64,000 bases of DNA from Aulostomus chinensis (GCA_037954235.1 JBBMOA010000004.1:657501-721500), one strand, 5' to 3'; shown: positions 10,096 through 20,305, numbered from the stretch's first letter. The notes: generated from the letters alone by a model not told the origin. Numbers and translations: made by a program.

Positions 10096-10790
10096 CTGAA
10101 AGGTCATCATTGGCATCAGTGTGTATCCTTTTGTTCTAGCTCAATGGGTGGTCGCCATTGGGTGACCAGTAACGGAGGTGGAGGGGTGAGGGGAGCACTT
10201 ACCTCGAGTAATTAAAAACCATTTTGTGCCACAGATATTAATATTGTGTTGTGGGATACTACAAAAGACTTCGCTCAACAGGTTTTGGATAAAGTATAAA
10301 TCCAGAGATCTTGATGCTCCGTGCTCTTCCACACAGTGTGACATCTATTTTAATTATTAGAGAGCTGCTTGACAGCAGGTCTATTCTATAGAAACTAACA
10401 AACTGCTCGTGGTTTGTGAACTTCACTGCATTTGTTCATTTGAAGTGATGAACTCCCAGCACATTTCAGAGCTGGGTGAACCTGGAGTCATGCTCACATT
10501 GATGTTCACTCCTTCAGGCATGTGTAGCGCTGAGCTGGCCGCGTTCACAGTAGGATGGGCTGAAAGGTCATCATTACATCTTTTGTTCTAGCTCAATAGG
10601 TAGTGGCCATGCCAAACAGGTTCCCAGCCCCCACATTGTTCCAGTGTACAGATGAACTCCTGGCACATTTCAGAGCTGAGTGAACCTGGAGTCATGCTCA
10701 CGTTGATGTTCATTAGCATCAGAGAGTATCCTTTTGTTCTAGCTCAGTGGGTGGTGGCCAGGCCAAACAGGTTCCCAGCCCCCACATTGT
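10096..10790. repeat. Degenerate tandem repeats in the unknown TIR element
   Basis: Two repeat motifs recur. GATGAACTCCYAGCACATTT starts at 10447 and 10651 (offset 204), continuing through a shared run to about 10515 and 10719. TTTTGTTCTAGCTCARTRGG occurs at about 10129, 10580 and 10731, the last two followed by the same CCAAACAGGTTCCCAGCCCC segment. The copies differ by substitutions and small indels, which indicates an old tandem amplification. Confidence 0.7.
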
Positions 10791-11696
10791 CACTGAAAGA
10801 GGCCAATACAGAGAACCAGTACTAATATGACTGTCTACTGGCCGTCTCATGGTCTATTTTTGCAGAGAGTCGCGCGCCTGTTGTGTAAATCACTGGCAAG
10901 CCTTGGAATCTCCAGATGACGCGCTGCAGCTGACATGCAGAACCAGCGCAACTCTCCCACTGCTCATGCTGGCATGAGCATGAGATGGAAAATAGACAGT
11001 CAAACCAGTATTATATGAGTGTTTTAATGTAATTTAAAGTGTTATGTCTGTGTCTGCCTATGTGCCACTGATCAGAAAATACACAAGATGAGAGGGACAG
11101 GGCTCCAGCATCTCTGCTGCAGCTCCGTCTCTGTTCCAGCAGATGTTAAGTAAAATTACACCATGATTTTTGTTGATAATTGAAAAGCAAACTTCATGTA
11201 AACAAACTTATAAAAAGATGAGAACTAAATATTTTTGACTGTTTCTGTAGTTTGAGGTATGCTTATTATAAAGAAAGTGATTATATACGACTTTTTTTTT
11301 TTACAGTTTGCTCTCTTAAAATTAAATTTTTGATTGAATTGCAATTTTTGCCAATTAACACAATTTTACTGCAAAAACTCATACAGTAAAGCCTCACAAA
11401 TTATAGCGCAATTTTTGGGAAAAGCCGCTGCAAAATCAAGCTTTTTTGATCGCACAATCACAAAAAAACTGCAAAATCCTGGAGGGACTGGGATACATGT
11501 ATGTACGCATACAGTATATTGTAAGAGAAAAAAAATCAGGTATTATCTATTTGCAAAACGAATATATGTATTAAAGCAAAACTAAAGCAGAAGATGAATG
11601 CAGCAGAGTAAACATTTTCTGCCATCTTCTGGTGACACCCTGCAATTGAAGAAATGGGCGTGATCATAGTGTATTCTGGGCACACCCCCAAGAGGA

Positions 11697-11709
11697 GGGG
11701 GGGGGGGGG
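11697..11709. repeat. G13 homopolymer
   Basis: Thirteen consecutive G bases. Similar runs occur at 20661-20678 (C18), 36831-36848 (G18) and 39040-39059 (G20). Confidence 0.9.
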
Positions 11710-11912
11710 CTCCCAGTGGCTGGAAACCGACTGGCAGCCGGATGGCCTCTGGCTGTCAGGAGAAATTCTAGGCAGCCTGATCTGTACATCCGGATTGTTT
11801 TGTGCGTACACAACTTTCTTGTGACCGCAGTTTTTTATTATGAGATTCACGCCAGTATTGATACATGAGGCCCCAGGCTGATCCAACTTTGATCTAATGT
11901 CCTTAAAATAAG

Positions 11913-12900
11913 TCAAAATGAGGCTCCGTATGTGTGGCCTCCATGTGCCTGTATGACCTCCCTACAACGCCTGGGCATGCTCCTGATGAGGTGGCGGGTG
12001 GTCTCCTGAGGGATCTGCTCCCAGACCTGGACTAAAGCATCCACCAACTCCTGGACAGTCTGTGGTGTAACATGGCGTTGGTGGATGGAGCGAGACATGA
12101 TGTCCCAGATGTGCTCAATTGGATTCCAGGTCTGGGGAATGGGCGGGCCAGTCCGTAGCATCAATGCCTTCGTCTTGCAGGACAACTGACACACTCCAGC
12201 CACATTAAGTATAGCATTGTCTTGCATTTGGAGGAACCCAGGGCCAAGCTCATATGGTCTCACACTGGGTCTGAGGATCTCATCCCGGCATCTAATGGCA
12301 GTCAGGCTGCCTCTGGTGAGCACATGGAGGGCTGTTCGGCCCCCCAAAGAAATGCCACCCCACACCATTACTGGCCCACTGCCAAACTGGTCATGCTGGA
12401 GGATGTTGCAAGCAGTAGAACGTTCACCATGGTGTCTCCAGACTCTGTCATGTCTATCACATGTGCTCAGTGTGAACCTGCTTTCATCTGTGAAGAGCAC
12501 AGGGCGCCAGTGTTGAATTTGCCAATCTTGGTGTTCTCTGGCAAATGCCAAACATCCTGCACGGGGTTGGGCTGTACCTGTGGATGTCGGGCCCTCATAC
12601 TACCCTCATGGAGTCTGTTTCGTTTGAGCAGACACATGCACATTTTTGGCCTGCTGGAGGTCATTTTGCAGGGCTCTGGCAGTGCTCCTCCTGTTCTTCC
12701 TTGCACAAAGGCAGAGGTAGCGGTCCTACTGCTGGGTTGTTGCCATCCTACGGCCTCCTCCACATCTCTTGATGTACTGGCCCATCTCCTGGTAGCGCCT
12801 CCATGCACTGGATACTTTGCTGACAGACACAGCAAACCTTCTTGCCACAGCTCGCATCAATGTGCCATCCTGGATGAGCTGCACTACCTGAACCACTTGT
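11913..12900 (-). pseudogene. Tc1-like transposase of element A (frameshifted)
   Basis: The C-terminal frame (11913-12551, 212 residues) has TDESRF (first Asp, residue 22), MQDNAIL (second Asp, residue 111) and NPIEHIWD (Glu, residue 146), giving DD34E spacing. The N-terminal DNA-binding half is in other frames (12467-12900), so at least one frameshift exists. The usual DNARPHVA-type segment is altered to DNAILNVA. In life the protein cut and pasted the element at TA sites in the nucleus. This copy also lost its 5' end, so it is inactive. Confidence 0.85.
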
Positions 12901-12925
12901 GTGGGTCATAGACACTGTCTCATCT

Positions 12926-14404
12926 CAAAAAGTTTTGAGGTTTTTGCAAATTTATTAAAAATTTAAAAAAAGAAACCACATGTACATAAGTATTCACAGC
13001 CTTTGCTCAATACTTTGTTTATGCACCTTTGGCAGCAATTACAGACTCAAGTCTCTTTGAATATGATGCCATAAGCTTGGCACACCTATCCTTGGGCAGT
13101 TTTGCCCATTCCTCTTTGGAGCACCTCTCAAGCTCCATCAAGTTGGATGGGAAGCGTCGGTGCACAGCCATTTTCAGATCTCTCCAGAGATGTTCAATCA
13201 GATTCAAGTCTGGGCTCTGGCTGGACCACTCAAGGACATTTACAGAGTTGTCCTGAAGCCACTCCTTTGATATCTTGGCTGTGTGCTTAGGGTCGTTGTC
13301 CTGCTGAAAGATGAACAGTCGCCCCAGTCTGAAGTCAAGAGCGCTCTGGAGCAGGTTTTCATCCAGGATGTCTCTGTACATTGCTGCATTCATCTTTCCC
13401 TCTAACCTGACTGAAAAATATCCCCACAGCATGATGCTGCCACCACCATGCTTCACTGTAGGGATGGTATTGGCCTGGTGATGAGCGGTCCCTGGTTTCC
13501 TCCAAACATGACGCCTGGCATTCACGCCAAAGAGTTCAATCTTTGTCTCATCAGACCAGAGAATTTTGTTACTCATGGTCTGAGAGTCCTTCAGGTGCCT
13601 TTTGGCAAACTCCAGGCGGGCTGCCATGTGCCTTTTACTAAGGAGTGGCTTCCGTCTGGCCACTCTACCAAACAGTTCTGATTGGTGGATTGCTGCAGAG
13701 ATGGTTGTCCTTCTGGAAGGTTCTCTCTCCACAGAGGAATGCTGGAGCTCTGACAGAGTGACCATCGGGTTCTTAGTCACCTTCCTGACTAAGGCCCTTC
13801 TCCCCCGATCGCTCGGTTTAGATGGCCAGCCAGCTCTAGGAAGAGTCCTGGTGGTTCTGAACTTCTTCCATTTATGGATGATGGAGGCCACTCTGCTCAT
13901 TGGGACTTTCAAAGCAGCAGAAATTTTTCTGTACCCTTCCCCAGATTTGTGCCTCGAGACAATCCTCTCTCGGAGGTCTATAGACAATTCCTTTGACTTA
14001 ATGCTTGGTTTGTGCTCTGACATGCACTGTCAACTGTGGGACCTTATATAGACAGGTGTGTGCCTTTCCAAATCATGTCCAATCAACTGAATTTACCACA
14101 GGTGGACTCCAATTAAGCTGTAGAAACATGTCAAGGATTATCAGTGGAAACGGGATGCACCTGAGCTCAATTTTGAGCTTCATGGCAAAGGCTGTGAATA
14201 CTTATGTACGTGTGATTTCTTAGTTTTTTTATTTGTAATAAATTTGCAAAAATCTCAAAAAAACTTTTTTCAGGTTGTCATTATGGGGTGTTGTGTGTAG
14301 AATTGAGGAAAAAAATGAATTGAATCAATTTTGGAATAAGGCTGTCACATAACAAAATGAGGAAAAGGGGAAGCATTGTGAATACTTTCCGAATGCACTG
14401 TGTA
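12926..14404 (-). mobile_element. Tc1-like transposon B
   Basis: The right end (about 14240-14404) is a complete long terminal repeat finishing GAATGCACTGTG before TA. The left side keeps only the inner part of the matching repeat (about 12926-13010, with CACATGTACATAAGTATTCAC), and joins Tc1 element A directly at about 12925. So the outer roughly 140 bp of the left repeat are missing. The transposase between them is almost intact. The junction implies a deletion or recombination between elements A and B rather than a simple insertion. Confidence 0.85.
13019..14023 (-). CDS. Tc1-like transposase, 334 residues, open throughout
   Basis: The frame starts MSEHKPSIKSKELSIDLRER and runs without a stop. 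Residues 1-115 contain the paired helix-turn-helix DNA-binding region with a GRPR-like basic stretch (LPRAGWPSKP). The catalytic triad is Asp158 (WSDETKIELFG), Asp242 (QQDNDPKHTA) and Glu277 (LNLIEHLW), 34 residues apart, so DD34E. It is slightly shorter than family members of about 340 residues: the segment around 201-207 (GYFSVRLEG) lacks about seven residues, near the glycine-rich box, and Leu replaces the usual Pro before IEHLW. Cut-and-paste at TA sites in the nucleus is the family role; these changes and the missing left terminal repeat suggest it is inactive. Confidence 0.9.
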   Translation of the reverse strand: MSEHKPSIKSKELSIDLRERIVSRHKSGEGYRKISAALKVPMSRVASIIHKWKKFRTTRTLPRAGWPSKPSDRGRRALVRKVTKNPMVTLSELQHSSVEREPSRRTTISAAIHQSELFGRVARRKPLLSKRHMAARLEFAKRHLKDSQTMSNKILWSDETKIELFGVNARRHVWRKPGTAHHQANTIPTVKHGGGSIMLWGYFSVRLEGKMNAAMYRDILDENLLQSALDFRLGRLFIFQQDNDPKHTAKISKEWLQDNSVNVLEWSSQSPDLNLIEHLWRDLKMAVHRRFPSNLMELERCSKEEWAKLPKDRCAKLMASYSKRLESVIAAKGA

Positions 14405-14880
14405 CAACTATTAAAGTATGATTTTATTTAGCATTATTTGATCAATTTATGCAGAGCCTGCCACTGTGGAAAGGATTATGGGAGTGGAAAAGTTGGCCAG
14501 TGTTTGAGCATAACTTTGTTGTTTGTTGTTACCGTTGCGGTAGCGAGCAAGCGCACGTGGGCGTGTGTGTGGCTGCACTATTGGACTCCTAGCGTTGGAG
14601 CGCAGACTGGCTGCCACGAACGGAGCGGTATGATAAAATCGATTTTAAAATGCCGACGGTCTCTGAAGCATGGCTTTGCTGCCTGCAAACGCTTTCTCAT
14701 TAGGGTGTTGTATTTTGAGCAACTCATCCTGACAGAAAAACTTATGTACAGAGTGAAAGCACCAATTTAGGCAACTAAATTATCTAACATATATGATCCT
14801 CCAATGTTTCAAACGGATGGTTTTAATTGACCTTGCTGTAACAAAATGAGTTTCTATGATGCTTTTATTCTTTACTTTAT
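14405..14880. other. No recognised feature
   Basis: A 110-residue frame starting at 14438 shows no motif I recognise and is not matched by context. The GC-richer part 14540-14640 could be anything; nothing else is seen. Confidence 0.35.
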
Positions 14881-14885
14881 GTGGT

Positions 14886-15745
14886 GACCATGTCATTAAA
14901 CAAATATCTGCTTTCGTAAAACTTTTAGCCTGATGACCTGCAGAAAAAAGGAATATTCATACATGCTCAGACAGGTTCTCTCTCAAGCCTCAAACAGACC
15001 ATGTGGTCGTGTTTGGTGTTACAAGTCACACATCTGGCCTTTTGTTTAAGGGGAGAAAGGTGTGGGGAACCCAACCCCTTTATTTACTTGTAGATATATC
15101 ACAGCCGACTTGACACACACTTTGTTTGTTTCTTTCTGACGGAAAGACACAACAAGACCTCAGAGGACCATACGACTCTATTTCTTTTCACCAGGAGAAA
15201 AATCTTCATTTTTTTGGAAAGTGGCTGATTGCAATGGTAAGCAATTTCTTTGATTATGTATTGTTGTCTGTAAATAAATTAATAGTATGTTTTTAAACAT
15301 TTTTTGTTAAGGAAAAGTCATTATTCCTGATCTGCGCAATGTAGGACCCTCTGACTCTCAAGACTCTCTGCCCAAGACCTGTGAACTATCTAAAACGATT
15401 TCTAAACACAGCATGGCAGAAGACTCGTGTAAGTATACAGCCAATGGTGCTAGCCCGCCATGTGGATGTTCATGGCTCAGCCATCCATTGACGTACTACA
15501 CCTACTGGGGACATAATCCAAGCATCGAAGACTGGCCCTCAACAGTTGACACCGGTGAGACTCTCTGTATGATCATATCATGAATCAAATAAGTATCTGA
15601 TTTCGTAAAAAACTAAAACTTTTAGCCCATGACCTGCAGAAAAAAGGTATTTCCAGACATGCATTGACATGTCTTCTCTCATGCTTTCAAACACCCATAT
15701 TGACCACGTGTGACATCCGGCCTTTTGTTTTAGGGGAGGAGGGGT
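14886..15745 (+). repeat. Pair of diverged direct repeats flanking a Polinton exon
   Basis: Block 1 (about 14896-15070) and block 2 (about 15588-15755) share, in the same order, TATCTG-TTTCGTAAAA, ACTTTTAGCC, GACCTGCAGAAAAAAGG, CAAACA, GGCCTTTTGTTT and GGGGAGRARGGTGKGG. They differ by many substitutions and gaps. The open exon 15309-15552 lies between them, so a segment of about 690 bp with the intron-like sequence was duplicated. Confidence 0.6.
15309..15582 (+). pseudogene. Possible exon of Polinton gene A
   Basis: The frame is open for about 91 codons and begins after a TTTTTTGTTAAG acceptor-like site at about 15311. It contains IIPDLRNVGPSDSQDSLPKT and, further on, CGCSWLSHPLTYYTYWGHNP. 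A donor-like GTGAGA lies at about 15553 before the frame stops at 15582. An upstream donor (GTAAGC at 15238) suggests another exon before it. The protein is not recognised. Context (just before gene A and flanked by duplicated intron-like blocks) suggests it belongs to that transcription unit, but this is inference. Confidence 0.35.
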
Positions 15746-15869
15746 GGGGAATCCAGACCCTGCCTTTGAGGTGCGATGGCTATTTTAACTGTATGTTTAA
15801 TGGTGTTGTTATTTCTGTTTCTTTTTTACTATATCGAACAAAACAAGGTGAGGGTAAGCGAGTGTATTC

Positions 15870-16127
15870 ATGGATGGAGATTCGATGGAGACTAGACAGC
15901 TGGAATCGCCAACAGAGGACGCTTCGGGGTGTGCGGGACTATACCTGGATAATGAAGATGGGTTCATGAATCGTGAAATTTCAGCCAAATTCATAGAGCA
16001 TCTAAGAACTGTCTTACTGCTGCTCAATGCTTCAATAAACACACAGTGGATTGATGATTGTCTGGGCTGCCAGATGAAGCATTCATGCGAGAGCAACCAC
16101 ACATCCACCATCAGTCAAATTTGGTGA
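15870..16127 (+). pseudogene. Polinton Cys/His-motif gene, copy A, first part
   Basis: An 85-residue frame from ATG 15870. Its second half (AKFIEHLRTVLLLLNASINT, then DDCLGCQMKH and NHTS) aligns residue by residue with gene B at 22322. The Cys-x2-Cys-x3-His-x5-His spacing is kept, while the last Cys of the motif is Ser here. The reading stops where an L2-type LINE was inserted at about 16125; the homologous continuation appears after the LINE, at 20003. Function unknown; a zinc-binding role is inferred from the motif only. Confidence 0.6.
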
Positions 16128-16129
16128 TT

Positions 16130-16857
16130 AACCCTCGACCTAACAGTTCATATAATTCATTTGAGAGTCTTATTGTCAGCTTTTCCCACCCAGACTGGAA
16201 AGCAGAGAAACCACTCTTACTTGCTGTGGTGTATCGTCCTCCTGCACCTTATTCTGAGTTCTTAGAAGAATTCCCTGACTTTCTGTCTAACTTGGCATTG
16301 AATTCAGACAAAGTCATTATAGTGGGTGACTTTAACATCCATGTGGACGTTGATGATGATTTTTTGGCCACTGGGTTTAAGTCGCTTCTTGATTCAGTTG
16401 GCTTCTGTCAGAGGGTAAACAAACCCACTCACACTTTTAATCACATCCTTGATTTAGTACTCACTTATGGAATAGAAGCTGACCTCATCACAGTTCTTCC
16501 TCAGAACCCCGTCTTGTCTGATCACTCCTTAATTACATTTGAATTTACCTTAACAAATTATATCCTACCTGGGGAAAAAAATCCCGCTTCAGTAGATGTC
16601 TATCTGACACTGCTGTTTCTAGATTTAAGGAGCTTATTCCAGCAGAACTTGCTGCCACATCTTGTAGTAATATAATGGGCAGTTATGCTGATTTCACCCC
16701 CTCGAAGGTAGACTATCTTGTGAACTGCACTGCAGCAGCACTCCTTGGGACACTTGATGCCGTAGCTCCCCTGAAAAAGAAGGTTATCAACCAAAAAAGA
16801 ATAGTTCCCTGGTACAGCCCAGAGCTGCGTGCCTCATGTTACTCACTGATCAGATGA
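16130..16857 (+). pseudogene. L2-type LINE 1, apurinic-like endonuclease
   Basis: Contains LLLAVVYRPPAPYSEFLEEF, IIVGDFNIHVDVDDD (catalytic Asp/Asn segment), HILDLVLTYGIEADL and NPVLSDHSLITFEF, the SDH signature. These are the C-terminal motifs of the EEP-type endonuclease that nicks target DNA for target-primed reverse transcription. The N-terminal third is missing. A frameshift near 16590 moves the reading into 16675-16857 (VPWYSPELRA), the linker to the RT. Confidence 0.85.
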
Positions 16858-17555
16858 CTGGCGTTTACTTAGATATCCCAAACGAATCCTCGAAAGACCT
16901 ACGCGATGTGAGGCGGATGCTCCAATGACGAGTCTCCCAACTCTGCTCCACAGTTTTTAAGTAGGAATGACCAAGCCACTGCACTCCACACCCTCCGTAG
17001 ATGTCTAAAGTCTTCAATCATTCCTCTAAAAACACAGCTGTTTGCTGGGTTAGCAACGCACTACTGCTCGGGCTAGCCATTGCTAACTAGCCAGGTATAC
17101 TCTCGAACACTGCGGGCCAATCAGGGTAATGCAGCCAGCTTAGCGAGCTAACTGCTACAACACTCACACTGAAGAGTGGCTCAGTCTTTATCTCATCAAC
17201 ACAGAATGACACTCCACAGTACAGTCTTGCGGTCTTCTTAGTGACACGCCGTCACACTCATCTTGCTTCCCGCTCGCCGCGCATCTTTCCTTTTAACTCC
17301 TCCCCACCTGACCTCATACTCACTCCTGATTGGCTCACGCCCTCCTGCTACCGCAAGTTCACAGGTCCACATAATACGAATACTACAGAAATTAAATGAA
17401 CATAAACACAGTAAATGCAATACTCTTAAGCAGTGTTAAGGCACATAACAATACAAAGTGTACCCATTTCTGTCTTCAAACAAATAACTTATAACCCAAA
17501 AATAATGACGGGGTTACTTATAAAAAAGAACTCCGTAATGCTAGAAGCGCTGACT
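16858..17555. other. Insert inside L2-type LINE 1, unidentified
   Basis: The LINE reading breaks after TACTCACTGATCAGA near 16855 and resumes at about 17556 (CTTGTCCCGAACAGAAAAGA). The 700 bp between has GCTAGC/TAGCTAAC-like motifs (17040-17150) and no open frame or recognised ends. Confidence 0.45.
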
Positions 17556-17646
17556 ACTTGTCCCGAACAGAAAAGAATAAGAACAACCCCAGGTTCCTCT
17601 TTAACACCGTGGGCAGGCTCACCAAGAACCATAGTGCTGTTGGGCC

Positions 17647-19363
17647 ATGCATCCCCCCCAAACTCTAAGCAGTAAAGACTTCCTATCTTTCTTCACTGAA
17701 AAGATTGTGAATATTAGAACAAAGATTGCCGGTAATGGAGGACAGACAACAGTCCCCATAGAAGCACCTCCCAGACTTGGTGCATACTTGGACAGCTTCT
17801 CCCCCATCGACCTGTCAGAATTAACTTCTGCAGTCACTTCCTCCAAGTCAGCCACTTGTCTGCTGGATCCCATTCCGACAAGCCTCCTTAAGGATACCTT
17901 CCCTCTCATCAACACGTCCATATTAAATCAAATTAATCTTTCCTTAGTCACAGGTTATGTGCCACAGGCCTTTAAGGTGGCTGTCATCAACCCTTTACTT
18001 AAAAAAACCTTCTCTTGACCCAGATGTGTTAGCCAACTATAGGCCGATATCCAACATCCCCTACATCTCCAAGATCCTTGAGAAGGTTGTCCTGGAGCAG
18101 CTACATGAACATCTGCACAGCAACGAGCTCTTTGCAGCCTTCCAGTCTGGATTCAGGGAACATCATAGCACTGAAACAGCACTGGTCAGAGTCTCTAATG
18201 ATCTTCTTATAGCTTTAGACAGAGGTCTTGTCTCTGTGCTTGTCCTTTTGGACCTCAGTGCTGTATTTGACACCATCGATCACAGCATCCTACTTCAGAG
18301 ACTAGACCATGAAATTGGGATTAAAAGACCTGCACTTAAATGGTTTAAGTCATACTTATCTGACAGGTTCCAGTTTGTTAATGTTAATAATGACTATTCA
18401 GAGTATAGCAGAGCTACATTTGGTGTACCACAGGGTTCAGTTTTAGGACTGATTCGCCTCACTCTTTACATGCTCCCATGAGGTGACATAATACGGAAGC
18501 ACTCTATCAACTTCCACTGTTATGCGGATGACACGCAACTCTACATGTCGATGGGGCCAGACGACACAAGCCAGTTTACAAATCTGCAAGACTACCTAAA
18601 AGACATTAAATCCTGGATGTCTTCTCACTTCTTAATGCTAAATTCAGATAAAACTGAGGTCATTGTGTTTGGACCTACACACCTCAGGGACACACTCTCT
18701 AATCGGATCACTACTCTAGATGGCATCACCCTGACCCCGAGTACAACTGCAAGGAACCTTGGAGTCATTTTTGACCAGGACCTTTCCTTCAGCTCCCACA
18801 TAAAGCATGTGACTAGGACCGCCTTCTTCCATCTGCGAAGTATCGCTAAGATTAGGAGTATCCTTTCCCAGAGTGATGCTGAGAAACTGGTGCATGCATT
18901 TATCACTTCTAGGCTGGACTACTGCAACTCTCTCCTGTCAGGATGTCCGAAATACTCTCTAAAGAGTCTCCAGCTGGTCCAGAACGCTGCAGTGAGGGTT
19001 CTGACAGGAGTTAAGAAGAGAGAACACATCTCTTCCACTTTAGCTTCTCTCCACTGGCTTCCTGTAGGATCTAGAATCGACTTCAAAATCCTTCTGCTGA
19101 CTTATAAGGCTGTCAATGATAAGCCTCCATCCTATTTGAAAGAATTCATTAGTCCCCACTGTCCGACCAGAGCACTCCGCTCCCAGCATGCAGGTCTTTT
19201 AGTGATTCCCAGTATCTCTAAAAACAGACTGGGAGGTAGAGCCTTTAGTTACCGGGCTCCTCTACTGTGGAACCAGCTCTTTCCATGGGTCAGAGAGGCA
19301 GACACTCTAACCACGATTAAGTCCAGGCTTAAGACCTTCCTTTATGAAAGAGCCTTCAGTTAG
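17647..19363 (+). pseudogene. L2-type LINE 1, reverse transcriptase
   Basis: Motifs in order: YRPISNIPYISKILEKVV, FQSGFREHHSTETALVRV, LDLSAVFDTIDHSILLQRL, GVPQGSVLG (about 18424-18450), FHCYADDTQLYM with the YADD catalytic loop (about 18515-18550), then LNSDKTEVIVFG, ARNLGVIFDQDLSFSSHI, ALHWLP-type segment ASLHWLPVGSRIDFKILL and a complete C-terminus ending in TAG at 19361. Frameshifts near 18000 and stops near 18480 split it. The C-terminal frame of 272 residues (18545-19363) is intact, which suggests a fairly recent insertion compared with the Polinton it sits in. Confidence 0.9.
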
Positions 19364-20002
19364 GACTGGTTCAGGTAGCTCTGAACCATTGATAGCTATG
19401 CTGCTATAGGCTTAGACTGCTGGGGGACACATCAGGTTACATGGAGCCCTCTCCTCTCTTCTCCTCTCCTCTCCCCTCCTCTCATCCCCGTACATTTTTG
19501 GAACTGTCATTACTATTATTTATTGCACTTTGTAGTTTGGCCTTGGTGTCTCGCAGTCTCTCTGTGTTTCCACAGATCCACCGGAGCTCCATCTCTCTCC
19601 TCCAACCGCCACCTGCATCGCCCCCCCCACCCCCCTTTCTTATCCCATCCAGTCATCCAGTCCCCCATCAAGCTGGCTTGCTCTCCCTGCCTCCCCTTCC
19701 AGAAGCTTCCTTCTTCAACTGTTATTAACATTTCCATGTTTCCCACATTTTGTCTTGTAAACTGTTTTCTTCTCTGTAACATCTACTGCACGTCTGTCCG
19801 TCCTGGGTGAGGGATCCCTCCTCTGTTGCTCACCCTGAGGTTTCTTAGATTTTCCCCTGTTAAAAGTGTTTTCTATGGAGTTTTTCCTCAGTCGATGTGA
19901 GGGTCTAAGGGCAGAGGATGTTGTTATGATGCCATGTAAAGCCCTTTGAGACAAACTGTTGGTGAAAATGGGCTATACAGATAAAATTGCCTTGCCTTGC
20001 CA

Positions 20003-20305
20003 CACATGTGGGGAAGAAATACCTGATGATTATTTTGAAAGAAATTATGAAAACATACTATGCAAGCTTTGGAATAGAAACTTCATACACACAATTTGAA
20101 ATTACCTGTTTCTGAAACACATGCTCATCAGTCCTGCTAAAATCACGGGCGCTGCTTTGACACTGTTGACGACACTTGCGCAACCAGGCGTAGCAACAAA
20201 AGCGATTGATGACTATTTTGAAAGTATACCGGTAGGTGACCACTTCTGGAACATTTATGCTGAACAACGCATGATCTCAAACACTTGGTATTCTAATTAG
20301 GTGTA
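20003..20305 (+). pseudogene. Polinton Cys/His-motif gene, copy A, second part (after the L2 insertion)
   Basis: Beginning just after the (TTGCC)n tail of the LINE, the frame reads IPDDYFERNYENILCKLWNR, then after one TGA continues NYLFLKHMLISPAKITGAA and ends near ISNTWYSN and a TAG. Each segment matches gene B (for example NYPFLKHMLFDPVKITGA). Together with 15870-16127 this shows one gene split by 3.9 kb of LINE. The in-frame TGA and divergence show it is dead. Confidence 0.65.

Larger units (their letters stand above)
8456..11784. mobile_element. Unidentified 3.3 kb TIR element inserted in Harbinger copy 1
   Basis: The left end CAGATAGGGCCGCCTATAAT and the reverse complement of the right end CAGATCAGGCTGCCTAGAAT agree at 19 of the first 23 positions. 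TA flanks both sides (8454-8455 and 11785-11786). Harbinger copy 2 (54833-54860) has the same sequence uninterrupted, with one TA, so it is the empty site. The flanks would also allow a 3-bp TAC duplication. No transposase was recognised inside; it holds an exon-like pair (8893-9778), degenerate tandem repeats (10096-10790) and a G13 run. Family unknown; probably non-autonomous. Confidence 0.75.
5821..11873 (+). mobile_element. Harbinger/PIF-type transposon, copy 1, inserted in Tc1 element A
   Basis: Terminal inverted repeats GTGCCTCATGTATCAACAC (5821) and its partner GTATTGATACATGAGGCCC (ending 11873) bound the block, and a CAG triplet is duplicated on both sides (5818-5820 and 11874-11876), which fits the 3-bp target duplication of this superfamily. 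Inside are a DDE transposase relic on the plus strand and a MYB-like gene on the minus strand, in convergent orientation as usual for Harbinger. A foreign 3329 bp element (8456-11784) sits near the right end; without it the element is about 2.7 kb. Confidence 0.85.
5613..12925 (-). mobile_element. Tc1-like transposon A, split by a Harbinger element and truncated on the right
   Basis: The left tip (CACTGCTCAAAAAAA, preceded by TA at 5611-5612) is the end of a common fish Tc1-like family. The element reads to 5820, stops at the Harbinger insertion, and resumes at 11874 with GGCTGATCCAACTTTG followed by transposase coding sequence on the minus strand. It ends at about 12925, where Tc1 element B begins; the opposite terminal repeat is missing. 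Without the insertion it covers about 1.26 kb. Confidence 0.85.
16120..20000 (+). mobile_element. L2-type (CR1/L2 clade) LINE 1, inserted in Polinton gene A
   Basis: A plus-strand non-LTR retrotransposon with endonuclease, reverse transcriptase and a 3' end of short repeats (TTGCC)n at 19987-20000, preceded by the AAGCCCTTTGAGACAAA sequence typical of fish L2-like tails. The 5' end is truncated within the endonuclease region. A separate block (about 16860-17555) interrupts it between endonuclease and RT. Confidence 0.85.

Noticed and set aside
10120..10790. tRNA-like A-box and B-box in TAGCTCARTGGG ... GGTTCCCAGCC repeats
   Set aside because: Spacing and the absence of foldable arms do not support a tRNA or a tRNA-derived SINE; the pattern is explained by the tandem repeats.
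12222..12911. A 229-residue plus-strand frame
   Set aside because: It is antisense to the Tc1 transposase of element A and has no domain.
19441..19810. Ser/Pro-rich frames after the L2 RT stop
   Set aside because: They lie in the CT-rich 3' UTR of LINE 1; composition alone explains the open frames.
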